A DNA stretch of 36,153 nucleotides from Sutterella seckii. GTDB taxonomy: Bacteria > Pseudomonadota > Gammaproteobacteria > Burkholderiales > Burkholderiaceae_F. Below, in pieces: positions 9,810 to 17,267 of the stretch (position 1 is its first letter; each line of letters starts with the position of its first letter). The notes under the pieces were generated by a model. It saw only the letters and a list, made by a program, of their open reading frames with translations, did no database searches and had not been told where the DNA came from. The position numbers and the translations under genes were made by a program. The stretch covers positions 1 to 36,153 of the forward strand of contig NZ_WEHX01000015.1 in NCBI RefSeq assembly GCF_009183815.1, given 5' to 3'.

Positions 9810-9846
9810 AGGACCGGGAGAAAAATTTTCATCCTGACGTCGGAAA

Positions 9847-11589
9847 ATGCGGAAAAGCTCAATCTTTTCTAGAAAAATCATCACTTATTCGTTGATGCTC
9901 TCGGTGCTTTCCCTGCCGGCCTTTTCGTTCTCCGCGGGGGCTGAGGAAGCGCCTGCAGCGGCGGAGGCCTCTACAGGGGAGCCGGATGCCGGTCCGGAGA
10001 AGGAAAACGACGGGGCAGAGCCGGAAGCGGCCGAAGCGCGCGCGCTTCCCAGAAAGCTGGCACCCGAGCGAAACGCGGCGGCGGAGCGCCGTGCAGAGCT
10101 CACGAAGCTCCCTGAAAAGCTTCTGCAGGCCGCGAAGCGTCTGCGGGTCGATCCGGCGGGCATAGCGGTTTCCGTGGTGCCGGTTGAGGACCCGAAGCGC
10201 CCGGTTCTCAGCTGGCGCGCCGACGCGATGGAGCCCCCCGCCTCCACGGCAAAGCTTGTAACGACGCTCGCCGCGCTAGAGGTGCTCGGATCGAGCTATC
10301 GCTGGCGCACGAACTTCTACGTGAGGGAGATGCCCGACAGGAACGGGCTCCTCAGGGGAGGCCTCTTCATCCGCGGCGGCGGCGACCCGGCGCTCGTGCT
10401 CGAGGACTTTGCGCTCGAAGTCGACCGGCTCGCTCAGAAAGGGATCCGGCGCATTGACGGCAACATCGTCATCGACCGCTCGCACTTCAATATTCCGAAT
10501 GTGGATCCGGGGGCCTTCGACGGCAGACGCTCCCGTCCCTACAACCTGCAGCCCGATGCGGCGCTCCTCAATTACCGGAATCTGAGCTTTGAACTCACGC
10601 CTGACGTGAAGGCGGGCGTTGCGCGCGTCGTCGTCTTCCCGCCCCTCGCGGGCGTCTCTTATCCGAAGACCATCCGGCTCGGGAAAGGCGGCTGCGGCGA
10701 CTGGAAGTCGGCCATTGCCTTCAGGGTGAACGATCTGGGGAAGGGAAAAAAGCGCGTGCTCTTCAACGGGCGCTACCCCTCCGCCTGCGGCGTGAAGAGC
10801 TTCAACGTGATCGCTTTTGAAGCGGATGAATATTTTGAGCGCCTTTTCCGCGCGCTCTGGGAAAAGGACGGCAGAACCTGGCGGGGAAAGGTCGTCTCCG
10901 GAAGGGTTCCGGAGGATGGGAAGCTCTTTCTCACGCGTCTCTCGCCTACGCTCGGCGAAATAACGGCGCTTACGAACAAATGGTCCAACAACCCCATGGC
11001 GCGGCACATCTTCCTCACGCTCGGCACTCGCCGCGTTGAGGAGGAGCTTGAGGCGAAGGCTTCTGAGGAAGCGGCTGAGGCGAAGGCCGCCGGCGCTCCC
11101 GGGAAGACGGCTAAGAAGGAAGCTGAAAGGGAAGCCAAGCCCGGGGACGAAAAGAGGCTTCAATTCCCGCGCGGCGCGACGCTCGGGGATGCCCGCGCCG
11201 AGCTCTCCGACTGGATGACGAGCCGCGGCATTCCGGCCTCAGAGATCATCATCGACAACGGCTCGGGCCTCTCGCGCACGAGCCGCGTGTCGGCGCGCGC
11301 CATGACGGATCTCCTTTCTGCCGGCTGGAACGGCCCCTACATGCCTGAATATCTGGCGTCGCTCCCCATTACGGGGCGGGACGGCACGATGGTGCGCCGC
11401 AAGGTGGCGCTCGAGGAAGGCCGAATCAAGACGGGATACCTCGAAAATGTCCGCAGCATCGGGGGCTACGTGCATGCGCTTGACGGGCGCCGCTATGCGG
11501 TATACGCGAGCGTGACGGGCGCCAAAAATGTCCCGGGCGGCATCAGGTTCCTCGATGCCGTGATTGAGTGGGTCTACGCTGCGGAGTAG
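9847..11589 (+). CDS. dacB: D-alanyl-D-alanine carboxypeptidase/endopeptidase (PBP4, family S13)
   Basis: A 580-residue periplasmic penicillin-binding protein that trims or cleaves peptide cross-links in peptidoglycan. A signal peptide occupies about 1-32, followed by an acidic Ala/Glu/Pro-rich stretch to about 80. Active-site motifs: STAK (Ser133, Lys136), SNN (Ser380) and KTG (528-530). Between SNN and KTG there is an Ala/Glu/Lys-rich low-complexity insert about 397-440, which makes this protein about 100 residues longer than E. coli DacB together with the N-terminal stretch. It is divergent from groES; no obvious promoter of its own was picked out. Confidence 0.95.
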   Translation: MRKSSIFSRKIITYSLMLSVLSLPAFSFSAGAEEAPAAAEASTGEPDAGPEKENDGAEPEAAEARALPRKLAPERNAAAERRAELTKLPEKLLQAAKRLRVDPAGIAVSVVPVEDPKRPVLSWRADAMEPPASTAKLVTTLAALEVLGSSYRWRTNFYVREMPDRNGLLRGGLFIRGGGDPALVLEDFALEVDRLAQKGIRRIDGNIVIDRSHFNIPNVDPGAFDGRRSRPYNLQPDAALLNYRNLSFELTPDVKAGVARVVVFPPLAGVSYPKTIRLGKGGCGDWKSAIAFRVNDLGKGKKRVLFNGRYPSACGVKSFNVIAFEADEYFERLFRALWEKDGRTWRGKVVSGRVPEDGKLFLTRLSPTLGEITALTNKWSNNPMARHIFLTLGTRRVEEELEAKASEEAAEAKAAGAPGKTAKKEAEREAKPGDEKRLQFPRGATLGDARAELSDWMTSRGIPASEIIIDNGSGLSRTSRVSARAMTDLLSAGWNGPYMPEYLASLPITGRDGTMVRRKVALEEGRIKTGYLENVRSIGGYVHALDGRRYAVYASVTGAKNVPGGIRFLDAVIEWVYAAE

Positions 11590-11600
11590 CGAAAGGCATG

Positions 11601-11659
11601 AAAAACGCCATTGCGCGTGAGAGACCTCTGCGGATATCTCTCAGGCAGCAATGGCGTTT
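11601..11659 (-). terminator. Terminator of the dsbD-family gene
   Basis: AAACGCCATTGC (11603-11614) pairs with GCAATGGCGTTT (11648-11659), with an inner stem of TGAGAGA (11618-11624) and TCTCTCA (11636-11642). On the minus strand the stem leads into TTTTT at 11605-11601. The + strand side lacks a T-run, so dacB is less clearly served. Confidence 0.8.
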
Positions 11660-11683
11660 GCCAAGAGGGAAAGCGTTAAAAAA

Positions 11684-13882
11684 CTACTTTCCCTCAAGGG
11701 CTTCGAGCACGATGCCGGGCGTGAGGAGCTCGGGCAGCACCTTCACCTCGCCGTTCGGACGGTAGATGAGATAAAGCGGAACGCCGCTTCTGCCGAATTT
11801 GGAGAGCACCGCGGCAATTTCCGCGTTGCGGTTCGTCCAGTCGCCCTCGAGCTTCACGTAGCCGAGCGCATTCATGCGATCGAGCACTTCCGCGCGGTCG
11901 AGCGCCGCGAGCTTGTTGGCCTGGCAGGTGATGCACCAGGCGGCCGTGAAGTCCACAAAGACGGGATGACCTTCGGCGAGCGCGGCTTCAACCGCCTTTT
12001 CGCTCCACGGAGCCCAGCCGGAGTCTGCGCGGGATTCGACTGCCGTCTGCTCAAAGAGGGAGCTTCCGGCAATGGCGGCAGAGGCCACTGCAATGACGAG
12101 CATGATCCCCATGATGGGCGTCGAGGAGGCGCGGCCCCACTGACGGCGGCCGAGAAGCCAGCAGAAGACGCCGAGCGCGCCCATGCCGCATAGAATCAGC
12201 AGCACGCCGCGGTAGTCCGTCTGGTGCGACAGCACCCAGCAGAGCCAGAGGACGGCGAGCGCCATCGGAATCGCCATGATCCGGCGGAAGGTGTCCATCC
12301 AGGGGCCGGGCTTCGGGAGCCGTCTGGCCCACGAGGGGAAGAGGCAGAGGATGAGCCAGGGCGCGGCCATGCCGAAGCCGAGCGCGAGGAAGATGAGGAG
12401 CGCCTCAATGGCGGGCTGCGTCAGGGCGTAGCCGAGCGCGGCGCCCATGAAGGGCGCGGTGCAGGGACTCGCGACGAGAACGGCGAGAACGCCCGTGAGG
12501 AAGGAGGCCGTGAGGCCCGTCTTCGGGGCCTTGCGGACGCTTTCGGCGTCGGCAATGCGGCTTCCGAACGTGAATTCGTAAAAGCCGAGGAGATTAAAGG
12601 TAATCGCGGTGAAGAGCAGAATGAGTGCGGCAACGACCCAGGCGGACTGAAGCTGGAAGCCCCAGCCGAGGGCGTGACCCGCGCCTCTCAGCGCGAGAAG
12701 AAGCCCCGAGAGCGCGAGCATCGTCGCGAGAACCCCGCCCGTAAAGGCTACGCCGTGCCCCATCAGATTGGCTGACGACTTCGCACCCTTCACGAGGTCG
12801 AGGAGCTTGAGGGAAAGCACCGGGAAGACGCAGGGCATCAGGTTGAGGATGAGGCCCCCGAGGAAGGCGGACAGAAGCGCTGACCAGGCCGTGAAGGAAA
12901 GCGAGGCGCCCGCGTTCTGTGGTGCTGCTCCCTGAGCATCTCCGGCAGCAATCGTGCGTACGTTGGCGGGCGGTAGCGGCACAGCTTCCGCCTTGAGGGG
13001 AATCTTCGTTTCGACTGCCCAGCCGCCTGCCTGAGGACCGCCGTCCGCGACGAGAACGCCCGAGATGGCTTCAGCGGGCTTCGCGGCAAATTTATCCATT
13101 GCCGTGAGCCAGAGACGCTGCGTGCCGTTTTCCCCGGGCGCGAATTCCGGCGGGTCGGAAAGCTTCACCACGTTCTTGTCGAGCGGGAAGAAGTCGAGGC
13201 TCTTCTGAACGGCGGCGTTTCCCGCCACCGAAATCATGATGCGGTTGGCTTCGATCGACGCCGTGACGGTGCCAGGGTCGGCAACCGTTTCAGGAACCCT
13301 CGAGAGCGCTCCGGCGATATCTGCCGCTTCGGGCGTGTCTTTCCCTGCAACGTCAATCGGAAGCCTGAGCGAAACGTCCGCGGACTCCGGAACGCACATC
13401 TCGCGGCAGGCGAGATATTCGACATGAAGCCTTACGGTGGCGTTTCCGTACGCGCCGCGCGGAACCTCAATGCGGAAGGGAAAGAGCGTCGTGCCGCCGT
13501 AGCCGAAGCTCGTGAGTCCGGAGGTAATGGTGCGCGCAGGGAGCGGAAAGAGCGGATCGGTTGCCTTGAGATCCCCCGGCAGCGTGAAGGTGAATTCGGG
13601 CGGAAGTCCCGCATCGCCCGGCATACGCCAGTAGGTGTGCCAGCCTTCCTCATGCGTGAAGCGGACCGCGAGCTGATTGACCGCCTGGGGCGTCAGCGCC
13701 GTTTTGGCGGAAACGATGTCCACCATCACGTGAGGCATCTGCTTCTCAGCCCCCTTGGCGGCATCAATGGCATTGATCCAGCCGTCGGAAGAGGCGGCGC
13801 TGGCGCTTAAGCCTGCGGCGCAGACGAGGCCTGCGGCGAGCGTCCTGAGCGCCCGCCTGAGGAGAGTGGCAGCATGAAGCAT
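11684..13882 (-). CDS. dsbD: DsbD/ScsB-family thiol:disulfide interchange protein
   Basis: A 732-residue inner-membrane reductase that passes electrons from cytosolic thioredoxin to periplasmic thiol proteins. Signal peptide about 1-30; N-terminal periplasmic domain with ACREMCVPES (Cys159, Cys163), a CxxxC arrangement more like ScsB than classical DsbD; central membrane domain (about 335-610) with the paired LMPCVFPVLS and ASPCTAPFMG cysteine motifs; C-terminal thioredoxin domain with AAWCITC (Cys650, Cys653). ATG 13882 is preferred to an in-frame TTG at 13903, although neither has a clear ribosome site. It lies 130 bases downstream of hemL on the same strand. Confidence 0.9.
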   Translation of the reverse strand: MLHAATLLRRALRTLAAGLVCAAGLSASAASSDGWINAIDAAKGAEKQMPHVMVDIVSAKTALTPQAVNQLAVRFTHEEGWHTYWRMPGDAGLPPEFTFTLPGDLKATDPLFPLPARTITSGLTSFGYGGTTLFPFRIEVPRGAYGNATVRLHVEYLACREMCVPESADVSLRLPIDVAGKDTPEAADIAGALSRVPETVADPGTVTASIEANRIMISVAGNAAVQKSLDFFPLDKNVVKLSDPPEFAPGENGTQRLWLTAMDKFAAKPAEAISGVLVADGGPQAGGWAVETKIPLKAEAVPLPPANVRTIAAGDAQGAAPQNAGASLSFTAWSALLSAFLGGLILNLMPCVFPVLSLKLLDLVKGAKSSANLMGHGVAFTGGVLATMLALSGLLLALRGAGHALGWGFQLQSAWVVAALILLFTAITFNLLGFYEFTFGSRIADAESVRKAPKTGLTASFLTGVLAVLVASPCTAPFMGAALGYALTQPAIEALLIFLALGFGMAAPWLILCLFPSWARRLPKPGPWMDTFRRIMAIPMALAVLWLCWVLSHQTDYRGVLLILCGMGALGVFCWLLGRRQWGRASSTPIMGIMLVIAVASAAIAGSSLFEQTAVESRADSGWAPWSEKAVEAALAEGHPVFVDFTAAWCITCQANKLAALDRAEVLDRMNALGYVKLEGDWTNRNAEIAAVLSKFGRSGVPLYLIYRPNGEVKVLPELLTPGIVLEALEGK

Positions 13883-13912
13883 GGCGTTTTGTCGGGGAAT
13901 CAAATACGGGAA

Positions 13913-13995
13913 CGGCGCGTTCTCTCAAGGCTCCCGAATGCGGGCGGAGGAACGCGCCGGATGACAGGGTGGCCGAGGCAGGCTTCCCGCCTGCC
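13913..13995. other. Two hairpins in the hemL-dsbD gap
   Basis: Hairpin one pairs CGGCGCGTT (13913-13921) with AACGCGCCG (13951-13959) and contains an inner CCCG/CGGG stem (13933-13936 with 13941-13944). Hairpin two pairs GGCAGGC (13977-13983) with GCCTGCC (13989-13995). Neither is followed by a T-run on the minus strand, so they are not classic terminators; they could be leader structures for dsbD or weak hemL 3' ends. Confidence 0.5.
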
Positions 13996-14012
13996 CCTTG
14001 AGTCCCTGAAGA

Positions 14013-15296
14013 TTACTTCGCCATGGAGGCGAAGACCTCCCGGGCAGCGGCGATGGTCGAATCGATCACTTCGTCGGTGTGAGCAATCGAGACGAATCCC
14101 GCTTCGAAGGTCGACGGCGCAAAGTAGCAGCCGCGGTCGAGCATGCCGTGGAAGAACGTATTGAAGGCGTGCTGGTCGGCCTTCATCACGTCGGCAAAGC
14201 CGTGCGGACGCTCGGGGAGGAAGTAGATGCCGAACATGCCGCCCACGGAGTCTGCCGAGAACGGAACGCCCGCATCCTTCGCTGCGGCGGCGAGGCCGTT
14301 GACGAGGCGCGAGGTCTGGGCGCCGAGACGATCGTAGAAGCCCGGAGCCTGAATCTTCTTGAGGGTCGCCATGCCGCAGGCGACGGCGACGGGGTTCCCC
14401 GAGAGCGTGCCCGCCTGATAGACCGGGCCGCAGGGGGCGATCTTCTGCATGATGTCGGCGCGGCCGCCGAAGGCGGCGACCGGCATACCGCCGCCGATCA
14501 CCTTGCCGAGCATGGTGATGTCGGGGGTGACGTTGAAGAGCGACTGAGCGCCCTTCAGTGCGACGCGGAAGCCCGTCATCACTTCGTCGACGATGAGGAG
14601 CGCCCCGTGCTCGGTGCAGAGGCGGCGCATCGTGTCGATGAATTCCTGGCTGCCGCGCACGAGATTCATGTTGCCGGCAAAGGCTTCAACGATCACGCAG
14701 GCGATTTCGTCGCCGTACTTCCGGAAGGCGTCCTCGAGCTGCTCGGGGTTGTTGTATTCAAGAACGAGCGTGTGTTCGGTGACGGAGGCCGGAACGCCTG
14801 CGGACGAGGGATTGCCGAAGGTGAGAAGGCCCGAGCCCGCCTTCACGAGGAGCGCGTCCGAGTGGCCGTGGTAGCAGCCCTCGAACTTGATGATACGGTT
14901 GCGGCCCGTGAAGCCGCGGGCGAGGCGAATGGCGGACATGCCCGCTTCAGTGCCGGAGCTCACGAGACGAACCTCCTCCATCGAGGGAATGAGGCGCGTG
15001 ATCTCTTCGGCGATTTCAACCTCGGCGCGCGTGGCGGCGCCGAAGGAAAGGCCGCGGTCGACCGCGGCATGGACGGCCTCGACGACATCCGGATCGTTGT
15101 GGCCGAGGATCATCGGACCCCAGGAGCACACATAGTCGGTGAAGCGCTTTTCCTCAACGTCCCACATGTAGGGGCCCTTGGCGCGCTCGATGAAGCGCGG
15201 GGCGCCGCCCACTGAACGGAAGGCGCGGACGGGCGAGTTGACGCCGCCGGGGATGACTTTCTGTGCGCGCTCGAGGAGCGCCTGATTGCGGTCCAT
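14013..15296 (-). CDS. hemL: Glutamate-1-semialdehyde 2,1-aminomutase
   Basis: A 427-residue PLP enzyme that converts glutamate-1-semialdehyde to 5-aminolevulinate in the C5 route to haem. Motifs: [12 protein letters not shown] near 15-26, [16 protein letters not shown] (a Gly where Cys or Thr is more usual), [17 protein letters not shown], and the PLP lysine in [15 protein letters not shown] lies 9 bases before ATG 15296. A candidate promoter and a 9-bp leader hairpin are upstream. Presence of this gene implies haem precursor synthesis through the tRNA-Glu pathway. Confidence 0.97.
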   Translation of the reverse strand: MDRNQALLERAQKVIPGGVNSPVRAFRSVGGAPRFIERAKGPYMWDVEEKRFTDYVCSWGPMILGHNDPDVVEAVHAAVDRGLSFGAATRAEVEIAEEITRLIPSMEEVRLVSSGTEAGMSAIRLARGFTGRNRIIKFEGCYHGHSDALLVKAGSGLLTFGNPSSAGVPASVTEHTLVLEYNNPEQLEDAFRKYGDEIACVIVEAFAGNMNLVRGSQEFIDTMRRLCTEHGALLIVDEVMTGFRVALKGAQSLFNVTPDITMLGKVIGGGMPVAAFGGRADIMQKIAPCGPVYQAGTLSGNPVAVACGMATLKKIQAPGFYDRLGAQTSRLVNGLAAAAKDAGVPFSADSVGGMFGIYFLPERPHGFADVMKADQHAFNTFFHGMLDRGCYFAPSTFEAGFVSIAHTDEVIDSTIAAAREVFASMAK

Positions 15297-15322
15297 GGAA
15301 ATTAACTCCGGAAAGAAGGATT

Positions 15323-15349
15323 CCGGCGGCGAAAGGAAGGCGCCGCCGG
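15323..15349 (-). other. Hairpin in the hemL leader
   Basis: CCGGCGGCG (15323-15331) pairs perfectly with CGCCGCCGG (15341-15349) around a 9-base loop. In the hemL mRNA the loop reads CCTTCCTTT, pyrimidine-rich and partly complementary to the purine-rich ribosome site region downstream. It lies about 27 bases before the hemL ATG. Confidence 0.5.
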
Positions 15350-15374
15350 GACAGCTGGTGTTCTTTTGGTCCGC

Positions 15375-15403
15375 ATTCTACGAGCGGACTCTTTCTCTGT
15401 TAT
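15375..15403 (-). promoter_or_regulatory. Candidate promoter of hemL
   Basis: On the minus strand ATAACA (15403-15398), a 17-base spacer and TAGAAT (15380-15375). The -10 matches at 5 of 6 and the -35 at 4 of 6. The leader would be about 70 bases and includes the hairpin at 15323-15349. Confidence 0.45.
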
Positions 15404-15425
15404 TAACGGAAGGACATGAAGCGTT

Positions 15426-16580
15426 TCAGAACGCAAGACCCGCGCCGATCGTGAAGCTCGTCGGCATCGCGCGGACGGTGTAGCCGTCGCCGCGGTCCTC
15501 GAGAACGCCCTTGAAGCGCGCGAAATTCGTATCCATCGATCCCGTGATGAAGAAGTTTTCCGCCGCAGCCCAGGTGAATCCGAGCGTGAGGGCCGGATGA
15601 AGGCTCCAGTCCGAGGCGTAGGCGGTTTCGCCCTTCGAGTAGCCGAAGCCCGCGCCGGCAAAGAGCCGGAAGGTCTTCGTCCAGTCCATGTTGTAGGCGA
15701 GGGTCAGGGTGTAGGACTCGATTCTGAGGTCGTTCTTTCCCGGGCCGTCCGCACGGGTGACTTCATGCGAGGAGCGCGAATACTTGAGGTCCGTCTGCCA
15801 GCTGCGGCCCGAATAGCGCCTCAGGCCGGCATTCCAGACCGTGTCGCTCCCCACGCGGCTCGGCGAATACTTCTCGCCGTTGTCGGTGTACTGCCACCCC
15901 CAGCTGCCGTAGAGAAGGTTGGGGGTCTTCACCCACGGGCTCTCGGGCGAAAGCGGCATTTTGCGGCCCTTCGCGTCGTCGAGCGTAATGGTCGAGAAGA
16001 AAAAGAAGACGTTCGTGAAGGGAATCCAGGTGCCGTAGAAGGAAACCGTGTCGGTTCCCACCTTGGCGAGCGGCAGCGGGAGCGGCGCCGGAGCCCACAT
16101 GTAGTCGCCCCTCATCGTGATCCCGGCGAGGTAGCCTGCGCCCACGTGGAAGCCGGAATTCCCGAGCGGCCAGCGGGCGACCCACGTATAGCCCGCCATG
16201 GGTTCCGGACGGTAGTTGGAGTCGACGAAGGTGATGAGGTAGAGCATGCGCTCGTTGCCCTTCTCGTCGATGATGCCGCGCGCGAGCCCCATGCCCATCG
16301 GCCAGCCGTTTTCCTCGTCGCGCTGCGGCCAGTCCCATCTCGGGTGGTTCGTATAGGTGGGAAGAATCCAGATGGAATTCCCGTCGCTCATGATTTTTTC
16401 TGCGCCCGCCCTGGTGTCGCTCCAGAAGGAAGCCCAGTCGCCCGGGCGGTCTTCGGAGCTGCGTGCGATGCCCGCAGGGGTCGTATCGATCAGGGAGGAC
16501 CAGAAGCCCGCATGAGCGGGAAGTGCAGCGGCAAAAGCGAGCGAAGCGAGCGCGATGCGCAGTGAAGAGCGTCTCAGCAT
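15426..16580 (-). CDS. pagP: PagP-like lipid A palmitoyltransferase fused to a second outer-membrane barrel
   Basis: A 384-residue protein with a signal peptide (cleavage near AHA, residue 24). Residues about 35-200 match PagP, the outer-membrane enzyme that moves palmitate from phospholipid to lipid A: ILPTYTNHPRWDW, DEKGNERMLYLITFVDS, and MWAPAPLPLPLAKVG. The catalytic positions His33, Asp76 and Ser77 of E. coli PagP appear kept as His79, Asp120 and Ser121. PagP normally ends at about 160-190 residues. Here a further 180 residues follow, with alternating aromatic strands (LYGSWGWQYTD, RLFAGAGFGYSKG) and a terminal Phe (GAGLAF), as expected for a second small barrel. ATG 16580 fits the signal peptide best; ATG 16625 and 16640 are possible, and anything further upstream runs into rnpB. 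Confidence 0.85.
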   Translation of the reverse strand: MLRRSSLRIALASLAFAAALPAHAGFWSSLIDTTPAGIARSSEDRPGDWASFWSDTRAGAEKIMSDGNSIWILPTYTNHPRWDWPQRDEENGWPMGMGLARGIIDEKGNERMLYLITFVDSNYRPEPMAGYTWVARWPLGNSGFHVGAGYLAGITMRGDYMWAPAPLPLPLAKVGTDTVSFYGTWIPFTNVFFFFSTITLDDAKGRKMPLSPESPWVKTPNLLYGSWGWQYTDNGEKYSPSRVGSDTVWNAGLRRYSGRSWQTDLKYSRSSHEVTRADGPGKNDLRIESYTLTLAYNMDWTKTFRLFAGAGFGYSKGETAYASDWSLHPALTLGFTWAAAENFFITGSMDTNFARFKGVLEDRGDGYTVRAMPTSFTIGAGLAF

Positions 16581-16652
16581 GGCCGAAAAGAGAGTGAAAA
16601 CAAATAAGAGGGAAAAGGCCCTCATTTTGGCACAAGGCATCTGCCTGCGCAC

Positions 16653-16681
16653 TTGCCTTGGCGCCGCGAGATCGTTAAAGT
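16653..16681 (+). promoter_or_regulatory. Candidate promoter of rnpB
   Basis: TTGCCT (16653-16658), 17-base spacer, TAAAGT (16676-16681). Both hexamers match consensus at 4 of 6. The predicted start, near 16688-16690, coincides with the beginning of the P1 helix of the RNA, which supports the call. It lies inside the probable promoter region of the opposite pagP-like gene. Confidence 0.5.
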
Positions 16682-16689
16682 AGCGCTCC

Positions 16690-17035
16690 TGCAGCAGCTC
16701 CCCAGACGGGAGTTCCCCGGGCGGTCGTCGGCGGCATTCATGCCGCGGGAGGAAAGTCCGGACTCCGCAGGGCGCCGTAGGAGGTAACACCTCTCCGCCG
16801 CAAGGCGCGGATCAGAGCAACAGAGACGAGCCGGCTTCGGGCCGGGTGAAACGGGCAATCTCTACGGGGAGCAACATCAAATAGGCAGCCGATGGACCGG
16901 CCCGGTCCGGCTGCGGGTAGATGGCTTGAGGCGGCGCGCGAGCGTCGTCCTAGACGAATGGCCGCCGGCAGGGGACTTTCGGGTCCTTTGCCGACAGAAT
17001 CCGGCTTACACGGGAGCTTCTCGGGAGCTGCTGCT
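16690..17035 (+). ncRNA. rnpB: RNase P RNA (type A, betaproteobacterial form)
   Basis: The catalytic RNA that removes 5' leaders from pre-tRNAs. Conserved blocks appear in order: GAGGAAAGTCCGGACTCC (16749-16766), GGTAAC, CAACAGAGACGAG, GGTGAAACGGG, AACATCAAATAGGCAG, GCGGGTAGATGGCTTGAG (16913-16930), and GACAGAATCCGGCTTA. Helices seen: P1 16692-16702 with 17023-17033; P2 GGCGGTC with GGCCGCC; P3 GCGGCA/TGCCGC (16731-16746); P18; and a P19 hairpin before ACAGAA. P13 and P14 are absent and P12 is very short; loss of P13/P14 is, from memory, normal in betaproteobacteria. The usual GGU facing the tRNA 3' end reads GGC here (inside 16850-16860). Confidence 0.96.
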
Positions 17036-17058
17036 CCTTATTCTTCATATGGCTTCAG

Positions 17059-17101
17059 AAGCCGCTCACGGGATGACGCTTTCCCCGGGGCGGCTTTTTT
17101 G
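17059..17101 (+). terminator. Terminator of rnpB
   Basis: AAGCCGC (17059-17065) pairs with GCGGCTT (17090-17096) and is followed by TTTT; the long loop holds a CCCCGGGG palindrome. It separates rnpB from the dcw cluster. Confidence 0.75.
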
Positions 17102-17189
17102 CTGTCGGCGCCTTTTTGCCCGGAGCTTTTCTCCGATCAAACTTCTATACATATCAAAGGCGAAATCTCCCTCCGTTCTCCGCAGGGTG

Positions 17190-17214
17190 TGGGAAAATGT
17201 GGGATTAAGTGGAG
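17190..17214 (+). promoter_or_regulatory. MraZ operator: three 10-bp-spaced repeats
   Basis: TGGGA at 17190-17194 and 17200-17204, and TGGAG at 17210-17214, are in exact 10-base phase, each preceded by G. MraZ is known to bind direct TGGGN repeats with 5-base spacers upstream of its own gene and repress the dcw cluster. A possible -10 (TATACAT, 17146-17152) lies about 40 bases upstream, without a convincing -35. Confidence 0.85.
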
Positions 17215-17267
17215 GTGTCTCTTAGGGGGAGGCATTCCCGTCTACAGGCTTTGATTGGAAATCACAG

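Noticed and set aside
15597-16565. Long + strand open frame opposite the pagP-like gene
   Set aside because: It is an antisense shadow caused by high GC; its translation is Arg/Gly/His-rich without domain patterns, while the minus strand gives a clear PagP sequence.
16581-16790. Upstream extension of the pagP-like frame
   Set aside because: The extension runs into rnpB on the opposite strand, is Pro/Arg-rich and lies before a good signal peptide, so it is unlikely to be translated.
16690-17035. Absence of P13/P14 in RNase P RNA as a novelty
   Set aside because: From memory betaproteobacterial RNase P RNAs, such as that of Ralstonia/Alcaligenes eutrophus, also lack these helices and carry P19, so the architecture itself is ordinary.
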